From contig JAJGOT010000475.1 in NCBI GenBank assembly GCA_022457155.1, positions 196,001 through 260,000 of the forward strand: 64,000 bases of DNA, given 5' to 3'. The position numbers and the translations under genes are program-made. This document shows positions 35,701 to 40,639 of the stretch, piece after piece. Position 1 is the stretch's first letter; the number at the start of each line of letters is the position of its first letter. The stretch comes from Cladopsammia gracilis (Eukaryota; Cnidaria; Anthozoa; Scleractinia; Dendrophylliidae). The notes under the pieces were generated by a model. The model was not told the DNA's origin, did no database searches, and saw only the letters and a program-made list of their open reading frames with translations.

Positions 35701-36440
35701 TTTGTTACCATTTGCTATGACTCCTTCCCCAAACGAATTTGCTCCTAATATTTTGGACCTGGGAGCAACTTGGCTCCTAAGAAAAAAATTTAATTTCGAG
35801 GCCTGGTCTAGACACGTAGAATCGAAAAGTGGCTAAGTCGGGATCGCGTAATTACATTTGCAAAAAAAGAAAGCGAATGATTGCACGGTTCAACATCGTT
35901 CAATGTTTGTTGCTCAGCAAATGTTAAACGAGGCTGAAATTCGACAGTTCAAAACGATTGACTGAGAGAGACGACTGAGGTCGTTCAACAACTTGCAACT
36001 TGTTGAACGGAATAGAGCCTGTCTCTATTAGTTTCGTTCAACGACGTTCGACATATTAAATGGCCTATTTCAATATTCAATATGGCGTGATACACAACTG
36101 CATAACTCATAATGGGTAGGGTTCGGGGGACCTGCACATACCCAGAAAAAGTTGACCCAAGTACCACCTCTCCTCCCTCCTGGGGGGGGGGGGGGGGGAG
36201 GGGGTAAACTAAGCATCCCTCGTTTGTTCGTGTAGTGGAGTGACCTTTTAATGGGGATTAGGTTAGAACCGGTTGAAATCAGTTTAATCCGGTTTATTTC
36301 AGGCTCTTTTAGAAAGAGGCGAGAAGCTCTCTGAACTGGAGCAGAGAACTGAGCAGATGAATTTTCGAGCCAAAGCCTTTGCGGACGCTGCTCATCAGCT
36401 GCAACTCAAGTACAAAGATAAGAAGTGGTACCAGGTCTGA
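674..36440 (+). CDS. STXBP5: Tomosyn (syntaxin-binding protein 5), 20 exons, 5' end outside window
   Basis: Exons: 674-797, 3589-3655, 4388-4533, 5692-5770, 8334-8499, 14825-14895, 15317-15357, 16161-16435, 17362-17624, 18032-18120, 18673-19002, 19940-20059, 20865-20984, 29511-29581, 30490-30598, 32113-32224, 33134-33229, 34027-34148, 35150-35268, 36303-36440. All introns are GT-AG and the joined exons make 2658 nt in one open frame (885 codons plus stop). Family marks seen: GKQFMCSHADG in a WD40 blade, DPFILFSGG, FNIHEPPVTC, SDGSVKFW, LALVDIVQRKL, SPCLWVGTALGNV, and a C-terminal R-SNARE-like segment ending KYKDKKWYQV. Tomosyn is a cytosolic Lgl-family protein; two WD40 propellers precede a VAMP-like tail that binds syntaxin/SNAP-25 and restrains vesicle priming. 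By recall of the vertebrate protein, roughly 240 N-terminal residues lie upstream. A possible AATAAA signal is at 36879-36884. STXBP5 and STXBP5L orthologues cannot be separated here. Confidence 0.95.
914..1025. repeat. Inverted-repeat hairpin element
   Basis: Arms GTAGCCTG...CTCCGAGATAGTGGGGA at 914-955 and TCCCCACTATCTCGGAG...AGGCTAC at 983-1025 fold on each other. It is an intronic MITE-like hairpin that no exon overlaps. Confidence 0.75.
1026..2509. other. Tomosyn intron, little recognised
   Basis: No credible exon. A short inverted repeat at 1720-1820 has arms ACAATTCAGGGAGTAATCG and CGATTACCCCTAAATTGT. The rest is AT-rich intron without a family I recognise. Confidence 0.5.
2510..2641. 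repeat. Hairpin MITE
   Basis: Arms TATGTTGTGG...ATCCTTGGTTCAAATTTTA and TAAAATTTGAATCAAGGAT...CCCACAACACATA are complementary around a short centre at about 2565-2590. Confidence 0.7.
2661..3537. mobile_element. TA-flanked MITE with internal ~104-bp tandem repeats
   Basis: Left end CAGTTGAACCTCT at 2661 and right end AGAGGTTCAACTG ending 3537 are inverted repeats, each next to a TA (2659-2660, 3538-3539), as in Tc1/mariner-type elements. About three tandem units of 100-108 bp lie at 3205-3520, each with ACTCAGGCAGGGATTGTATG. A second repeat family, also present at 31408-31625, is embedded at about 2676-3175. Confidence 0.7.
3589..3655 (+). CDS. STXBP5: Tomosyn exon 2 of the window
   Basis: Acceptor after a T-rich tract, donor gtatgt at 3656. 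It encodes KSDKGRPCQPVYKVQWLAVS, the equivalent of the PCKPILKVEY stretch of vertebrate tomosyn. An earlier gtaagc at 3645 was rejected because only the 3655 end keeps phase with the next exon. Confidence 0.88.
3656..4387. other. Tomosyn intron with 19-C run
   Basis: No recognised element. A run of 19 C lies at 4247-4265. Confidence 0.5.
4388..4533 (+). CDS. STXBP5: Tomosyn exon 3 of the window
   Basis: Acceptor tttcag, donor gtaaga at 4534. It encodes DPFILFSGG followed by a Ser/Lys-rich loop, then LRVLCTDTVVDFVCI. This matches the tomosyn EPFIIFSGG and IVDFLTL region. It ends in phase 1. Confidence 0.93.
4534..5123. repeat. Tomosyn intron with one degraded GGATATTTTCTGGAA-family repeat
   Basis: About 4640-4775 holds TTGGAAATTCCGAGGGAGGG and TATTTTCTGGAACAAC, related to repeats at 8836-9020, 12640-12800 and 62310-62530. 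Nothing else is recognised. Confidence 0.5.
5124..5514. repeat. Minisatellite of GTAAGACAGACACCTCT units
   Basis: About 20 degenerate units of 17-21 bp (gtaagacagacacctct and variants). The left border tacagtgaactctc resembles the TIR of 2661-3537. The 125-codon minus-strand frame across it is a by-product of the repeat. Confidence 0.85.
5692..5770 (+). CDS. STXBP5: Tomosyn exon 4 of the window
   Basis: Acceptor cacag, donor gtatgt at 5771. It encodes VQDPKAVVVLTPVKLQVFDL, matching the YAVVVLLEKDLVVVDL strand pair of tomosyn. It ends in phase 2. Confidence 0.9.
5795..6051. repeat. Dispersed inverted-repeat element (AACCAAAACCAATTGTGAC family)
   Basis: Ends AGCAGTTTTCAATT and AATTGAAAACTGTTCT are inverted. 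The core has aaccaaaaccaattgtgac and TCTGATTGGTTGATTGG. Related copies lie at 30665-31335 (interrupted) and 60890-61140. Confidence 0.7.
6119..6376. mobile_element. MITE nested in the foldback element
   Basis: Arms of about 65 bp: ACATGCGGAATTT...CCACCAACGGTTGC at the left and GCAACCGTTGGTGG...AAATTCTGCATGT at the right, with TA on both sides. It splits the outer element between CTTTCAATA and GAGTGTGTGCG, which are adjacent in the other arm. Confidence 0.8.
7425..7684. repeat. Near-perfect 260-bp hairpin
   Basis: Two arms of about 128 bp (AACCTCC...CTCGACACTTGG and CTAGTGTCGAG...GGAGGTTT) with a loop of only a few bases and few mismatches. It sits in the tomosyn intron, so it would be transcribed as a long stem. 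Confidence 0.85.
8334..8499 (+). CDS. STXBP5: Tomosyn exon 5 of the window
   Basis: Acceptor ttttcag, donor gtgtgt at 8500. It encodes FEVPYTFNIHEPPVTCTQFY and CPKDFIQAL, then a basic GRSKKRQLL stretch. The matching tomosyn motif is MDIHESPVTCTAYFADCP. It ends in phase 0. Confidence 0.95.
8836..9020. repeat. GGATATTTTCTGGAA-family repeat with C-rich units
   Basis: Starts ttgggtgattccagaaaata and continues with ccacgggcggcatcttcatc, then three roughly 35-bp units of CCCCCC...GGAATTCCAAAA. The same parts occur inverted at 12640-12800. Confidence 0.7.
9021..10063. other. Tomosyn intron, nothing recognised
   Basis: Only short open frames with no recognisable protein similarity, and no terminal repeats that I could pair. 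Confidence 0.4.
10064..11319. mobile_element. TIR element filled with a satellite array
   Basis: Left end CAGGGGTGGAAATAA and right end TTATTTCCAGCCCTG are inverted. GCAAG stands on both sides (10059-10063 and 11320-11324), a likely 5-bp target duplication. Just inside each end are several GACCGGTCA or GGCCGGTCA motifs. The core is the array at 10214-11140, followed by a run of 21 G at 11161-11181. No transposase is seen, so it is non-autonomous. The termini resemble those of the repeat at 30845-31242. Confidence 0.75.
10214..11140. repeat. Satellite of TACCGTAAAGTTA-type units
   Basis: Degenerate 10-14 bp units (taccgtaaagtta, gtaacgttattgtaaag and variants). A higher-order period shows in the restarts of GTAACGTTATTGTAAA at about 10437, 10571, 10709 and 10851, 134-142 bp apart. 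Confidence 0.85.
11325..12640. other. Tomosyn intron, nothing recognised
   Basis: Short open frames only, with no similarity I recognise. No paired terminal repeats. Confidence 0.4.
12640..12800. repeat. GGATATTTTCTGGAA-family repeat, inverted copy
   Basis: Three CCCCCC...GGAATTCCAGTCCAATGAA units, then gatgccgcccgtggtat and ATGGATATTTTCTGGAACCA, the reverse of 8836-9020. Confidence 0.7.
12801..13845. repeat. Tomosyn intron with a TCCATGATTCTTGGAGTATT repeat
   Basis: About 13627-13745 resembles 42280-42395 and 58395-58500: AAATATTCCATGATTCTTGG, then TTTTAGCAGCC and AAGCCCCTGGG. The remainder has no recognised feature. Confidence 0.55.
13846..14611. mobile_element. TTAA-type MITE containing an 87-bp tandem array
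   Basis: The left border TTAA-CCCTTTCACCCCC (TTAA at 13842-13845) pairs with the right border GGGAGTTAAGGGTTA. The same family occurs at 47480-47757 with a similar right end. TTAA-type borders are typical of piggyBac- or Kolobok-derived elements; no transposase is present. Confidence 0.6.
13894..14583. repeat. 87-bp tandem array, about 8 units
   Basis: Period 87 is exact between restarts of TTCTAACTTTTGAGTCTGT at 13894, 13981 and 14068. Each unit contains CCTATGGTGTGACCATTCAA and GCATGGTACCATTTG. Because 87 is a multiple of 3, frames stay open across units on both strands. Confidence 0.95.
14825..14895 (+). CDS. STXBP5: Tomosyn exon 6 of the window
   Basis: Acceptor ttaaag, donor gtaagt at 14896. 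It encodes PWPIIGG and AELIVTG, matching WPISGG and EIIITGH of tomosyn. The WD40 strand continues directly into the next exon. Confidence 0.93.
15317..15357 (+). CDS. STXBP5: Tomosyn exon 7 of the window (41 nt)
   Basis: A very short exon encoding HSDGSVKFWAASS, the GHADGSIKFWDAS motif of tomosyn. Acceptor ttgcag, donor gtaagc at 15358. Phases fit both neighbours. Confidence 0.93.
15358..16160. other. Tomosyn intron, nothing recognised
   Basis: AT-rich, with no paired terminal repeats and no coding similarity. Confidence 0.45.
16161..16435 (+). CDS. STXBP5: Tomosyn exon 8 of the window
   Basis: Acceptor taacag, donor gtaagt at 16436. It starts VLTCLYKLSTSKIFEKN, matching LYKLKTAKVFEK, and continues to YAVNMVELCVRSRTLLVAGT and HVIVYQFS. 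An acidic Asn/Ser-rich insert lies between them. It ends in phase 0. Confidence 0.94.
16741..16835. repeat. Inverted-repeat hairpin
   Basis: Arms TAGTGAAAAACTGTGACCGA and TCGGTCACAGTTTTTCACTA, continuing through AGGTCTTGAAAAT and ATTTTCAAGACCT. A smaller hairpin lies at 16505-16548. Confidence 0.8.
16938..17075 (+). mobile_element. tRNA-derived SINE
   Basis: A-box-like TTAGTTCAGTTGGTAGC, then B-box GGTTCAAATCC at 16999-17009. The tRNA-like part runs on into non-tRNA sequence. The cloverleaf is incomplete, so it is not called a tRNA gene. Confidence 0.7.
17362..17624 (+). CDS. STXBP5: Tomosyn exon 9 of the window
   Basis: Acceptor cttgcag, donor gtaagt at 17625. It encodes a Ser/Pro/Asp-rich linker, then KTGLYKRSPGFQPTVCCMIP and LSNLAVSSEFGV. 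This matches KTGPLRHAPGYQ and ITSLAVSSAYG of tomosyn. It ends in phase 2. Confidence 0.94.
17625..18031. other. Tomosyn intron with imperfect internal repeats
   Basis: About 17690-17870 has repeated phrases such as GTCGCAACTTTTTTATTGGG and GTCACAATTTTTGGATGAAA. Probably a degraded dispersed repeat; family not identified. Confidence 0.4.
18032..18120 (+). CDS. STXBP5: Tomosyn exon 10 of the window
   Basis: Acceptor ttttttcag, donor gtaagg at 18121. It encodes ISNGPSLALVDIVQRKLITV, matching CNGIAVVDIVQKSVLL in tomosyn. It ends in phase 1. Confidence 0.94.
18673..19002 (+). CDS. STXBP5: Tomosyn exon 11 of the window, variable linker
   Basis: Acceptor tttgcag, donor gtaagt at 19003. The 110 residues are low-complexity: Ser/Pro/Thr at the start, then ERRKSRPPRPPPPVRRLS, ending ISCVRFACTFTKKHG. 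The place matches the hypervariable, alternatively spliced linker of vertebrate tomosyns. The end matches ITALYFMDSFARK. The middle shows no family similarity I can name; open frame and splice phases support it. Confidence 0.85.
19071..19205. repeat. Hairpin MITE close to an exon donor
   Basis: Arms CTGTTCAGTTATAGATCACA...TCAAAATGTGGTAAG and CTTACCACATTTTGA...TGTGATCCATAACTCAACAG. It starts 68 nt after the donor at 19003. Confidence 0.8.
19940..20059 (+). CDS. STXBP5: Tomosyn exon 12 of the window
   Basis: Acceptor tttgcag, donor gtaacc at 20060. It encodes NLISPCLWVGTALGNVFVVV, matching STISPCLFVGTSLGMVL of tomosyn, then LNLPVREQRESQPV. It ends in phase 1. Confidence 0.95.
20160..20864. other. 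Tomosyn intron with 32-C run
   Basis: No element recognised apart from an ATGT microsatellite near 20266-20283 and a run of 32 C at 20752-20783. Runs like this are often mis-sized in assemblies. Confidence 0.5.
20865..20984 (+). CDS. STXBP5: Tomosyn exon 13 of the window
   Basis: Acceptor ttgcag, donor gtacgt at 20985. It encodes GTLFQPKAGVILSIVILDGH and FQFWKEKDS, matching GTFLSLKGAVLTFSCMD and YEVW. The intron that follows is 8.5 kb and contains the 22523-28215 composite. Confidence 0.9.
21071..22240. mobile_element. Foldback element, copy A of the GGTGTCCGACGTCC family
   Basis: Arms ATCATACCGTCCAGAAGGAC...GACACCTTGTTGAGACT at 21090-21130 and the inverse ending AGAAGGACGTTGGACACC... at 22180-22232. 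The left interior holds GTACCACTGTACC and AACCCAAGAAGCTAG (reverse strand), also present in copy B at 41385-42163. The 131-codon minus-strand frame at 21598-21993 has no similarity I recognise. Confidence 0.65.
22523..24547. repeat. Composite, left copy (2025 bp)
   Basis: TIR at both ends. Just inside the left end are repeated TTAGGCACAG-type motifs (22640-22720), and again near the right end (24130-24210). It lacks about 360 bp present in the right copy at 27525-27895. An 80-codon plus-strand frame at 23840-24082 is kept in both copies. Confidence 0.85.
24548..25844. repeat. 36-bp tandem array, about 36 units
   Basis: The unit contains CATTGGCCCAATATTAATG and TAGCCAGAGCCC; 1297 bp divided by 36 gives 36 units. 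Variants alternate CTACATC, CAACTTC and CAACATC at the unit end. The period is a multiple of 3, so long frames (such as 25249-26148) stay open as repeats of 12 residues and are not genes. Confidence 0.95.
25845..28215. repeat. Composite, right copy (2371 bp)
   Basis: Same orientation as the left copy and nearly identical by eye over most of its length. The matching 80-codon frame is at 27135-27377. It contains an extra block at 27525-27895 with TGCACAACTTGGGCACAC. Confidence 0.85.
28794..29466. mobile_element. TTAA-flanked TIR element
   Basis: Left TTAA-AGGGACACT and right AGTGTCCCT-TTAA, with TTAA at 28794-28797 and 29463-29466. Borders like these are typical of piggyBac/Kolobok-type non-autonomous elements. 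No coding content. Confidence 0.75.
29511..29581 (+). CDS. STXBP5: Tomosyn exon 14 of the window
   Basis: Acceptor tttcag, donor gttaga at 29582 (weak but in phase). It encodes TREIQDRHFVVICTERESK, matching QEIGDHQYTIICSEKQAK. The acceptor lies 44 nt past the right TTAA of a TIR element. Confidence 0.92.
29582..30489. other. Tomosyn intron, nothing recognised
   Basis: No coding similarity and no paired terminal repeats. Confidence 0.4.
30490..30598 (+). CDS. STXBP5: Tomosyn exon 15 of the window
   Basis: Acceptor ttgaag, donor gttaga at 30599. It encodes VYMLPTSHTNPKSFSEANLL and DESAVVLKAAAVVVEG, aligning with VFSLPSQ and FILQADVVVM. It ends in phase 1. Confidence 0.92.
30665..31335. repeat. 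AACCAAAACCAATTG-family repeat, interrupted
   Basis: The left part 30665-30840 has AGAAAAACCAAAACCAATTG and TTCTGATTGGTTTATTGG. The right part 31252-31335 has TTTTGATTGGCCAGTGATTA. The element at 30845-31242 separates them. Confidence 0.65.
30845..31242. mobile_element. hAT-like TIR element, nested
   Basis: Ends CAGTGCTGGAAATAA and TTATTTCCATCACTG. Related 9-mers GACTGTCTG (30832-30840) and GACTATCTG (31243-31251) flank it, with four extra bases on the left. The interior matches 73-310. Confidence 0.65.
31408..31625. repeat. Dispersed repeat, second copy of the block embedded at 2676-3175
   Basis: TTAACCCTTAAAACTC, AGTGATCAACATCAAGTATC, ATCAATCAGAAAGATTATGA and TGGGACAAAAAAGGAGAAAT parallel the parts split across 2676-2768 and 3068-3175. 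Confidence 0.6.
32113..32224 (+). CDS. STXBP5: Tomosyn exon 16 of the window
   Basis: Acceptor tttgtag, donor gttaga at 32225. It encodes SSCLLCLNSLGKVLAFSLPN and LSPLMDVE, matching SACLACFCANGHIMIMSLPSLRP. It ends in phase 2. Confidence 0.94.
32585..33097. mobile_element. Penelope-like foldback insertion
   Basis: A 12-bp direct repeat TTCCCATACTAA flanks it exactly (32573-32584, 33098-33109). Two inverted arms of about 110 bp contain GTACGGAAACGACTATATTT and TCGAAAGGCACAGCCTTTC. A non-inverted tail of about 85 bp has GGATCCGGTGCTTCT. The tail and arm order match the insertion at 41544-42007 in opposite orientation. The call rests on the hammerhead-like core and the variable-length target duplication. 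No reverse transcriptase is present. Confidence 0.6.
32908..32966 (+). ncRNA. Hammerhead-ribozyme-like motif (candidate)
   Basis: CTGAAGA at 32912-32918, one extra A, a 7-bp stem II (GAAAGGC/GCCTTTC) with loop TGT, GAAA at 32937-32940, stem III ATATT/AATAT, then A at the cleavage position (32962) and GTC, which can pair with GAC upstream leaving a bulged C. The extra A and weak stem I differ from the consensus, so activity is uncertain. The other arm carries the motif on the minus strand. Confidence 0.4.
33134..33229 (+). CDS. STXBP5: Tomosyn exon 17 of the window
   Basis: Acceptor ttcttag, donor gtgagt at 33230. It encodes FLKTLVFSDDAQALILCSPF and EIQRLS, matching TFCFTNEGQALYLVSPTEIQRLT. 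The acceptor lies 24 nt past the right target duplication of the foldback at 32585-33097. Confidence 0.94.
33475..33597. repeat. Minisatellite of CGAGTCAACT units
   Basis: Repeated cgagtcaact, gcgtgtcaact and cccgtgtacttg units of 10-20 bp. It lies in the intron after the exon ending 33229. Confidence 0.85.
34027..34148 (+). CDS. STXBP5: Tomosyn exon 18 of the window
   Basis: Acceptor tttcag, donor gtaagt at 34149. It encodes MLTENQGSLFRAMETPEPPS and KGFFSSLFS, then LDREQL. This matches DMLGDLFTPIETPEAQNRGFLKGLFGG and FDREELFG. Confidence 0.95.
34180..34464. mobile_element. hAT-like MITE with G-rich ends
   Basis: Ends CAGGGGCGGATCCAGG and CCTGGATTCACCACTG are imperfect inverted repeats, a typical CAG...CTG hAT terminus. 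Two G-rich tracts lie inside. It begins 32 nt after the donor at 34149. Simple GGTCGGTC repeats follow to about 34500. Confidence 0.65.
34839..34947. repeat. Hairpin MITE
   Basis: Arms AACAAATATTCACC...TGGCCAGTGGTG and CACCACTGGCCA...GGTGAATATTTGTT. Confidence 0.8.
35150..35268 (+). CDS. STXBP5: Tomosyn exon 19 of the window
   Basis: Acceptor ctgacag, donor gtgaga at 35269. It encodes GTESGNASRSLTDRFNGPGM and SGLAGVLAQNKQ. This matches ASAGKASRSLAQHIPGPG and the start of the VAMP-like coiled coil. It ends in phase 0. Confidence 0.94.
35459..35806. mobile_element. hAT-like MITE
   Basis: Ends CAGGGCTCGAAATTA and TAATTTCGAGGCCTG. Inner repeats ATTTGCTCCTAAAATATTTG and its near-inverse lie subterminally. 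No clear target duplication was found. Confidence 0.65.
36303..36440 (+). CDS. STXBP5: Tomosyn last exon, R-SNARE tail
   Basis: Acceptor tttcag, stop tga at 36438-36440. The 45 residues start ALLERGEKLSELEQRTEQ, with the Arg of the SNARE zero layer in LLERGEKL, and end KYKDKKWYQV. Vertebrate tomosyns end KYKDKKWYQF, so the protein is complete at this end. Confidence 0.96.
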   Translation, partial: ALLERGEKLSELEQRTEQMNFRAKAFADAAHQLQLKYKDKKWYQV

Positions 36441-36923
36441 CAGCCTTGTCACGTGATCGCGTTAGCTGACAAGCCAGTGATGGCATGCTCAGTCCGGCCG
36501 GTTACAGCTGCGTCGTGATCGTTCAGTAGGATCTCGACAACTCGAACACTACACAGTTTCCCATGTTTCCCTTAGTTATAGATAGTAGTTAGGTTGAACA
36601 GCTTTTTGTTTCCCCCCTGACGTTTCAGTAATCGTGAATCTACTGTAGGTCAAGTAGGCTCAATTTTCGGCTGTTTCGTGTTGAGAAGAAGTTGAAAACT
36701 GGACTCAGAGCAGCTGGAAATCGAGTCTACGTATTTGCGTACAAAGTTAAGTGTGCAGTGCTATGAAATCTGCGATACACACAAACTCAGCTCGTCCCCT
36801 AAAACGTAGTCAGAAAGGGGTCTGGTCAGAAAGTATGCATAAATGACGAAAAGATGGCCAGTTTTATTGCCAATTGCAATAAATGTTCTTAAGTTAACAG
36901 GCGCTTTTTGATACGCAAGATCA
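36441..36923. other. Tomosyn 3' untranslated region and downstream
   Basis: No further coding sequence. AATAAA at 36879-36884 is the nearest good polyadenylation signal. A 17-G run lies upstream in the last intron at 36182-36198. Confidence 0.5.
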
Positions 36924-37007
36924 AAGCGCGAGTAACGAGCGAGCGCGGTGCGTGAGTCACGCGATGATGCGCGAGTCACGCACCGCGTTCGCTCGTTGTT
37001 CGCGCTT
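36924..37007. repeat. GC-rich hairpin
   Basis: Arms AAGCGCGAGTAACGAGCGAG...GCACC-type sequence around CGTGAGTCACGCG; the right half reads GCGAGTCACGCACCGCG, then CGCTCGTTGTTCGCGCTT. Confidence 0.8.
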
Positions 37008-37163
37008 AGAATTCACGCTTCGCAAAACGTCTTTTACGTAGTCTACAGTTCAAGCAGGTTTATTGAGGTTGGAAATGAAAAGCACGAAATTTGAAATAAA
37101 CTTCCTGGGGCGCTAATTCAAGGGTTCAGATTTTTTTAAAGGGTTTAGCAAATCTGCCCTCTG

Positions 37164-37231
37164 CAACCTCAACCCCAGGGTCTCTCTTCTTCCCGTCCCC
37201 GGAAGAAGAAAGACCCTGGGAACGAGGTTGA
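37164..37231. mobile_element. CAACCTCGTTCCCAGGG hairpin element with 9-bp duplication
   Basis: A 67-68 bp hairpin, caacctcaaccccagggtct to CCTGGGAACGAGGTTG. TGCCCTCTG (37155-37163) and TGCCCTATG (37232-37240) flank it, a 9-bp target duplication with one change. Confidence 0.75.
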
Positions 37232-37250
37232 TGCCCTATGTTGCTTTCTT

Positions 37251-37438
37251 ATAGGCCATTTGCACGATGACGTCATTTGACTACTACTACCAGAATCCTT
37301 CAGTTTTTTGTTTTGTAGTGCAAATTAGGGCTATTGTTATTTAAACCGCACTGGGATTACAAAATTTAAATAAGAAAGGAAAAACGAAATGAATTCTGGT
37401 AGTAGTAGTCAAATGACGTCATCGTGCAAATGGCCTAT
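37251..37438. mobile_element. Foldback MITE, ~48-bp near-perfect arms
   Basis: Arms ATAGGCCATTTGCACGATGA and TCATCGTGCAAATGGCCTAT continue inward through TGACTACTACTACCAGAATC. Confidence 0.85.
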
Positions 37439-37464
37439 TCCCAACTTCAACTACTAGAATCAAA

Positions 37465-37783
37465 CCACAGGCTCACCATTCTCTGTTTGTGTGGTGTACT
37501 GTGCAACTGTAATGGTCGTATCGGGTTATAGAACTAGCATCAATAAAGCGAAATTCAGGGTTCTTAACACTGACGAACATGAAAAAAAAAAAATAACTCT
37601 TAAAATCACTGCCCTGTTGTTTAACTTTGTTTTTCTGTGTATATTTTTCTGTGTATATGTGGCTCGCGAAAGCCTTATTTTCAAATTAACGGTTCGATTC
37701 GCTCAAGTGAAGGAGTTTTATAAACCGGTACGGCCATTACAGATGCACAGTACACCACACAAACGGAGAATGGTAAGCCTGTG
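37465..37783. mobile_element. Foldback MITE, ~50-bp arms
   Basis: Arms CACAGGCTCACCATTCTC...GTGTGGTGTACTGTGCA and TGCACAGTACACCACACAAA...GAGAATGGTAAGCCTGTG. Confidence 0.8.
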
Positions 37784-39195
37784 ACCAAACCATTGCATAT
37801 GGTTTGATTATGTTAGTGGAAGAAGTACTTGGTGTCGTTGTTTTCATAATTGAACTCAAGCGAAATTTTGAGAAAATTGAAACGAATTTCTTCTTTTAGG
37901 TAAAAGGTTAATTAAAGTGACCGCTTCTAGAAATATTATTGCAGTATATTACTGAGAAACTTCGACAAGTGTTCGTAAAAAAGAACATCTTGTTACAGGT
38001 TTGACTACAATCGTGAAATTCTGTGGCTTCTATGTTTCTGTGTTTTTTATATTCCACAGGAAAAAGATGCCAAAAATTTGCTGGACTAAGTGAGAATTGT
38101 GAATATCGCTTATCAGATTAAGCCAAATTATGGCTTCTGGTGATAAAGAGTGACCGCTACGTTAAATTGTTGGAGTGCTTTTCAATTGAGTGCTTGGCGC
38201 CGGCCACATGTGTGATTGGACATACTCGACTGTAAACCGCTCTAAACGAATAGTTATTGTTGTAGTTTTGGACTGACAATTTTAGGAGCCGCAGAAAATA
38301 AATCCTACCAGAAAATGTCTTAAATAATAATCAAAAGTTAAATCACACAAAGTGCAAAAAAAATTCCATCAGCAAACGTAAACTCTCGCAACCAATTCTT
38401 GCTATACTGTGTTTTCTTAGGAGAGTTGCCTTTGTAGAAGGCCTAAAACAACAAAAGAAAACGTTTGAAAAGACGTGGTAGTCCTTTAAGAAAGGAGGGG
38501 AGGGGGGGTACCATCATGTAAACAGTTCCTCAGTTACTGTATGTTCATAAATAAGAACGTTCTACGGCTTATACCTAGCAATCGTGTAACATTTCTGTCT
38601 ATACAAGTCGTGTGAAAAGTGTTAAAATAGTTACTAGGTTATCAAGATTACTAGAGGATAGTGATAAAGGAAGTATAAAAAAAATATGTGAAGTTATCTC
38701 GATGTGTTAACAGTACGCCATTTAACGAACGACGGGGGGGGGGGGGGGAGAAACGCTTTTCCCATCCTGTAGTTCGAGCCGGTTTCTGTCTGGCAAATGA
38801 CGTTCTGGCTCCGTTATTTGCTTGTTTCGCTGCTCTCGTGATTGTACCCACAATTCAAGTAAATTAGAGAGCAAAGAATGATGGGAAGGAGAAAGAAGGC
38901 GAGACGTCTTTTACCTGGATTTTTCTCCTTCCCGTGGTGCCTCGCGCTTCGCTGGTGTGCAGTCGCTCGTGCTTCCCGCAAAGCCTGTGATGCAAAGGGC
39001 CTGTAAAGGAGACAGGCTACTCGACTATACTTGAGAGAAAGGGCGGGATAAATTTCTTGTCTAAAGGCTCAAATCGAACGGTCCGAAACAGTTGATTTTC
39101 TCGTAGGCGACCACCCTCGGGGCAATGAAAGATTTTCACGGAAGTGAAATGGTCCGCGCTTATGAGAATGTCTAAAATAATACTAATCTTTTATT
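37784..39195. other. Intergenic, nothing firm
   Basis: No gene recognised. A 15-G run lies at 38734-38748. A GGAGACAGGCTACTCG-type repeat border lies near 39010. Confidence 0.4.
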
Positions 39196-39941
39196 GGGAA
39201 ACCAAAGTCACCGTAAGTAGATTTACTGAAAGGTCCTAAGTACAATGATAAACTAATTAAAATCTAAAATTATATTAACTTAACTAGCTTAACTTGACGT
39301 ATTTATTCGTTTATTCTTAAAAAAAATCATTTCTTAAAACGAGCCAGAGTTGGGGCTTCACATAGAGGCATGCTTATATTTGGGAAACCAAAGTCACCGT
39401 AAGTAGATTTACAGAAGGGGTCCTAAGTACAATGATAAACTAATTGAAATCTAAAATTATATTAACTTAACTAGCTTAACTTGACGTATTTATTCGTTTA
39501 TTCTTAAAAAAAATCATTTCTTAAAACGAGCCAGAGTTGGGGCTTCACATAGAGGCATGCTTATATTTGGGAAACCAAAGTCACCGTAAGTAGATTTACA
39601 GAAGGGGTCCTAAGTACAATGATAAACTAATTGAAATCTAAGATTATATTAACTTAACTAGCTTAACTTGACGTATTTATTCGTTTATTCTTAAAAAAAA
39701 TCATTTCTTAAAACGAGCCAGAGTTGGGGCTTCACATAGAGGCATGCTTATATTTGGGAAACCAAAGTCACCGTAAGTAGATTTACAGAAGGGGTCCTAA
39801 GTACAATGATAAACTAATTGAAATCTAAGATTATATTAACTTAACTAGCTTAACTTGACGTATTTATTCTTTTATTCTTAAAAAAAATCATTTCTTAAAA
39901 CGAGCCAGAGTTGGGGCTTCACATAGAGGCATGCTTATATT
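39196..39941. repeat. 187-bp tandem array, four units
   Basis: GGGAAACCAAAGTCACCGTA recurs at 39196, 39382, 39569 and 39756 (steps 186, 187, 187). Units end GAGGCATGCTTATATT and are nearly identical, so expansion is recent. No coding frame. Confidence 0.95.
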
Positions 39942-40639
39942 GTTCGTGTCATCTGCGGAAAAATACTGTTTGAGAAACGTTTTGACTAGATTTGTTAAAG
40001 ATAGTCGCTTATGAGTGAGTCTAAATACTGTGTTTGACTGAACTGAATATTTTAAACGGGATTTCATAAAGATGGTCGCTTACGATAGAGTAACTACAGC
40101 GTTTGACTGAAAAAATTCAAACAGGATTTTATAAAAATGGCCGCTGAAGAGAGATGATCACTTACTCTCAGAGAAGAAGTGATTCTCGTCCCAAGAGCTG
40201 CTCGTGCCCAGGCTCCAACGGTTGTTTCGTTTAAGATGATTGAGAACCACGTGATTTAGAACATTGATTTGAACTGAAAGTCATTAAAAACATTGATTGA
40301 CATTTAAGCTTTTGTACTTAAGGTCATATTTCAGTCGGTAAATCAATTTCAGAAAAGAGGTCCCGTTTTATTTTGCTAACCCGTAGGCAAGTCTATTAAA
40401 CTAACCTGAATCAGGCTAACCTGCAGCCAACGGCCCGCCACAAAATAAGAAGTAAGTAGATTGTGATTGTGAAATTATACTTTGAAACTATTTTGGAGTC
40501 AGATCATTGTATGAGAATTTAGTTATACATAGTTACAAAATAATTTTGTATTGTTCTGTTTTCAGATAGAATAATTGCAATATGAACTTTAATAAACAAC
40601 AAACAAATTATACGATTTGTGGTGGATGTTCATCACGGT
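39942..40639. other. Intergenic, nothing recognised
   Basis: Short phrases repeat (AGATGGTCGCTTA, AAATGGCCGCTGA), but no family or gene is identified. Confidence 0.4.

Noticed and set aside
38060..38090. Possible extra tomosyn exon after ccacag
   Set aside because: The frame already ends at 36440 with the family's normal C-terminus, and the few codons here match nothing.
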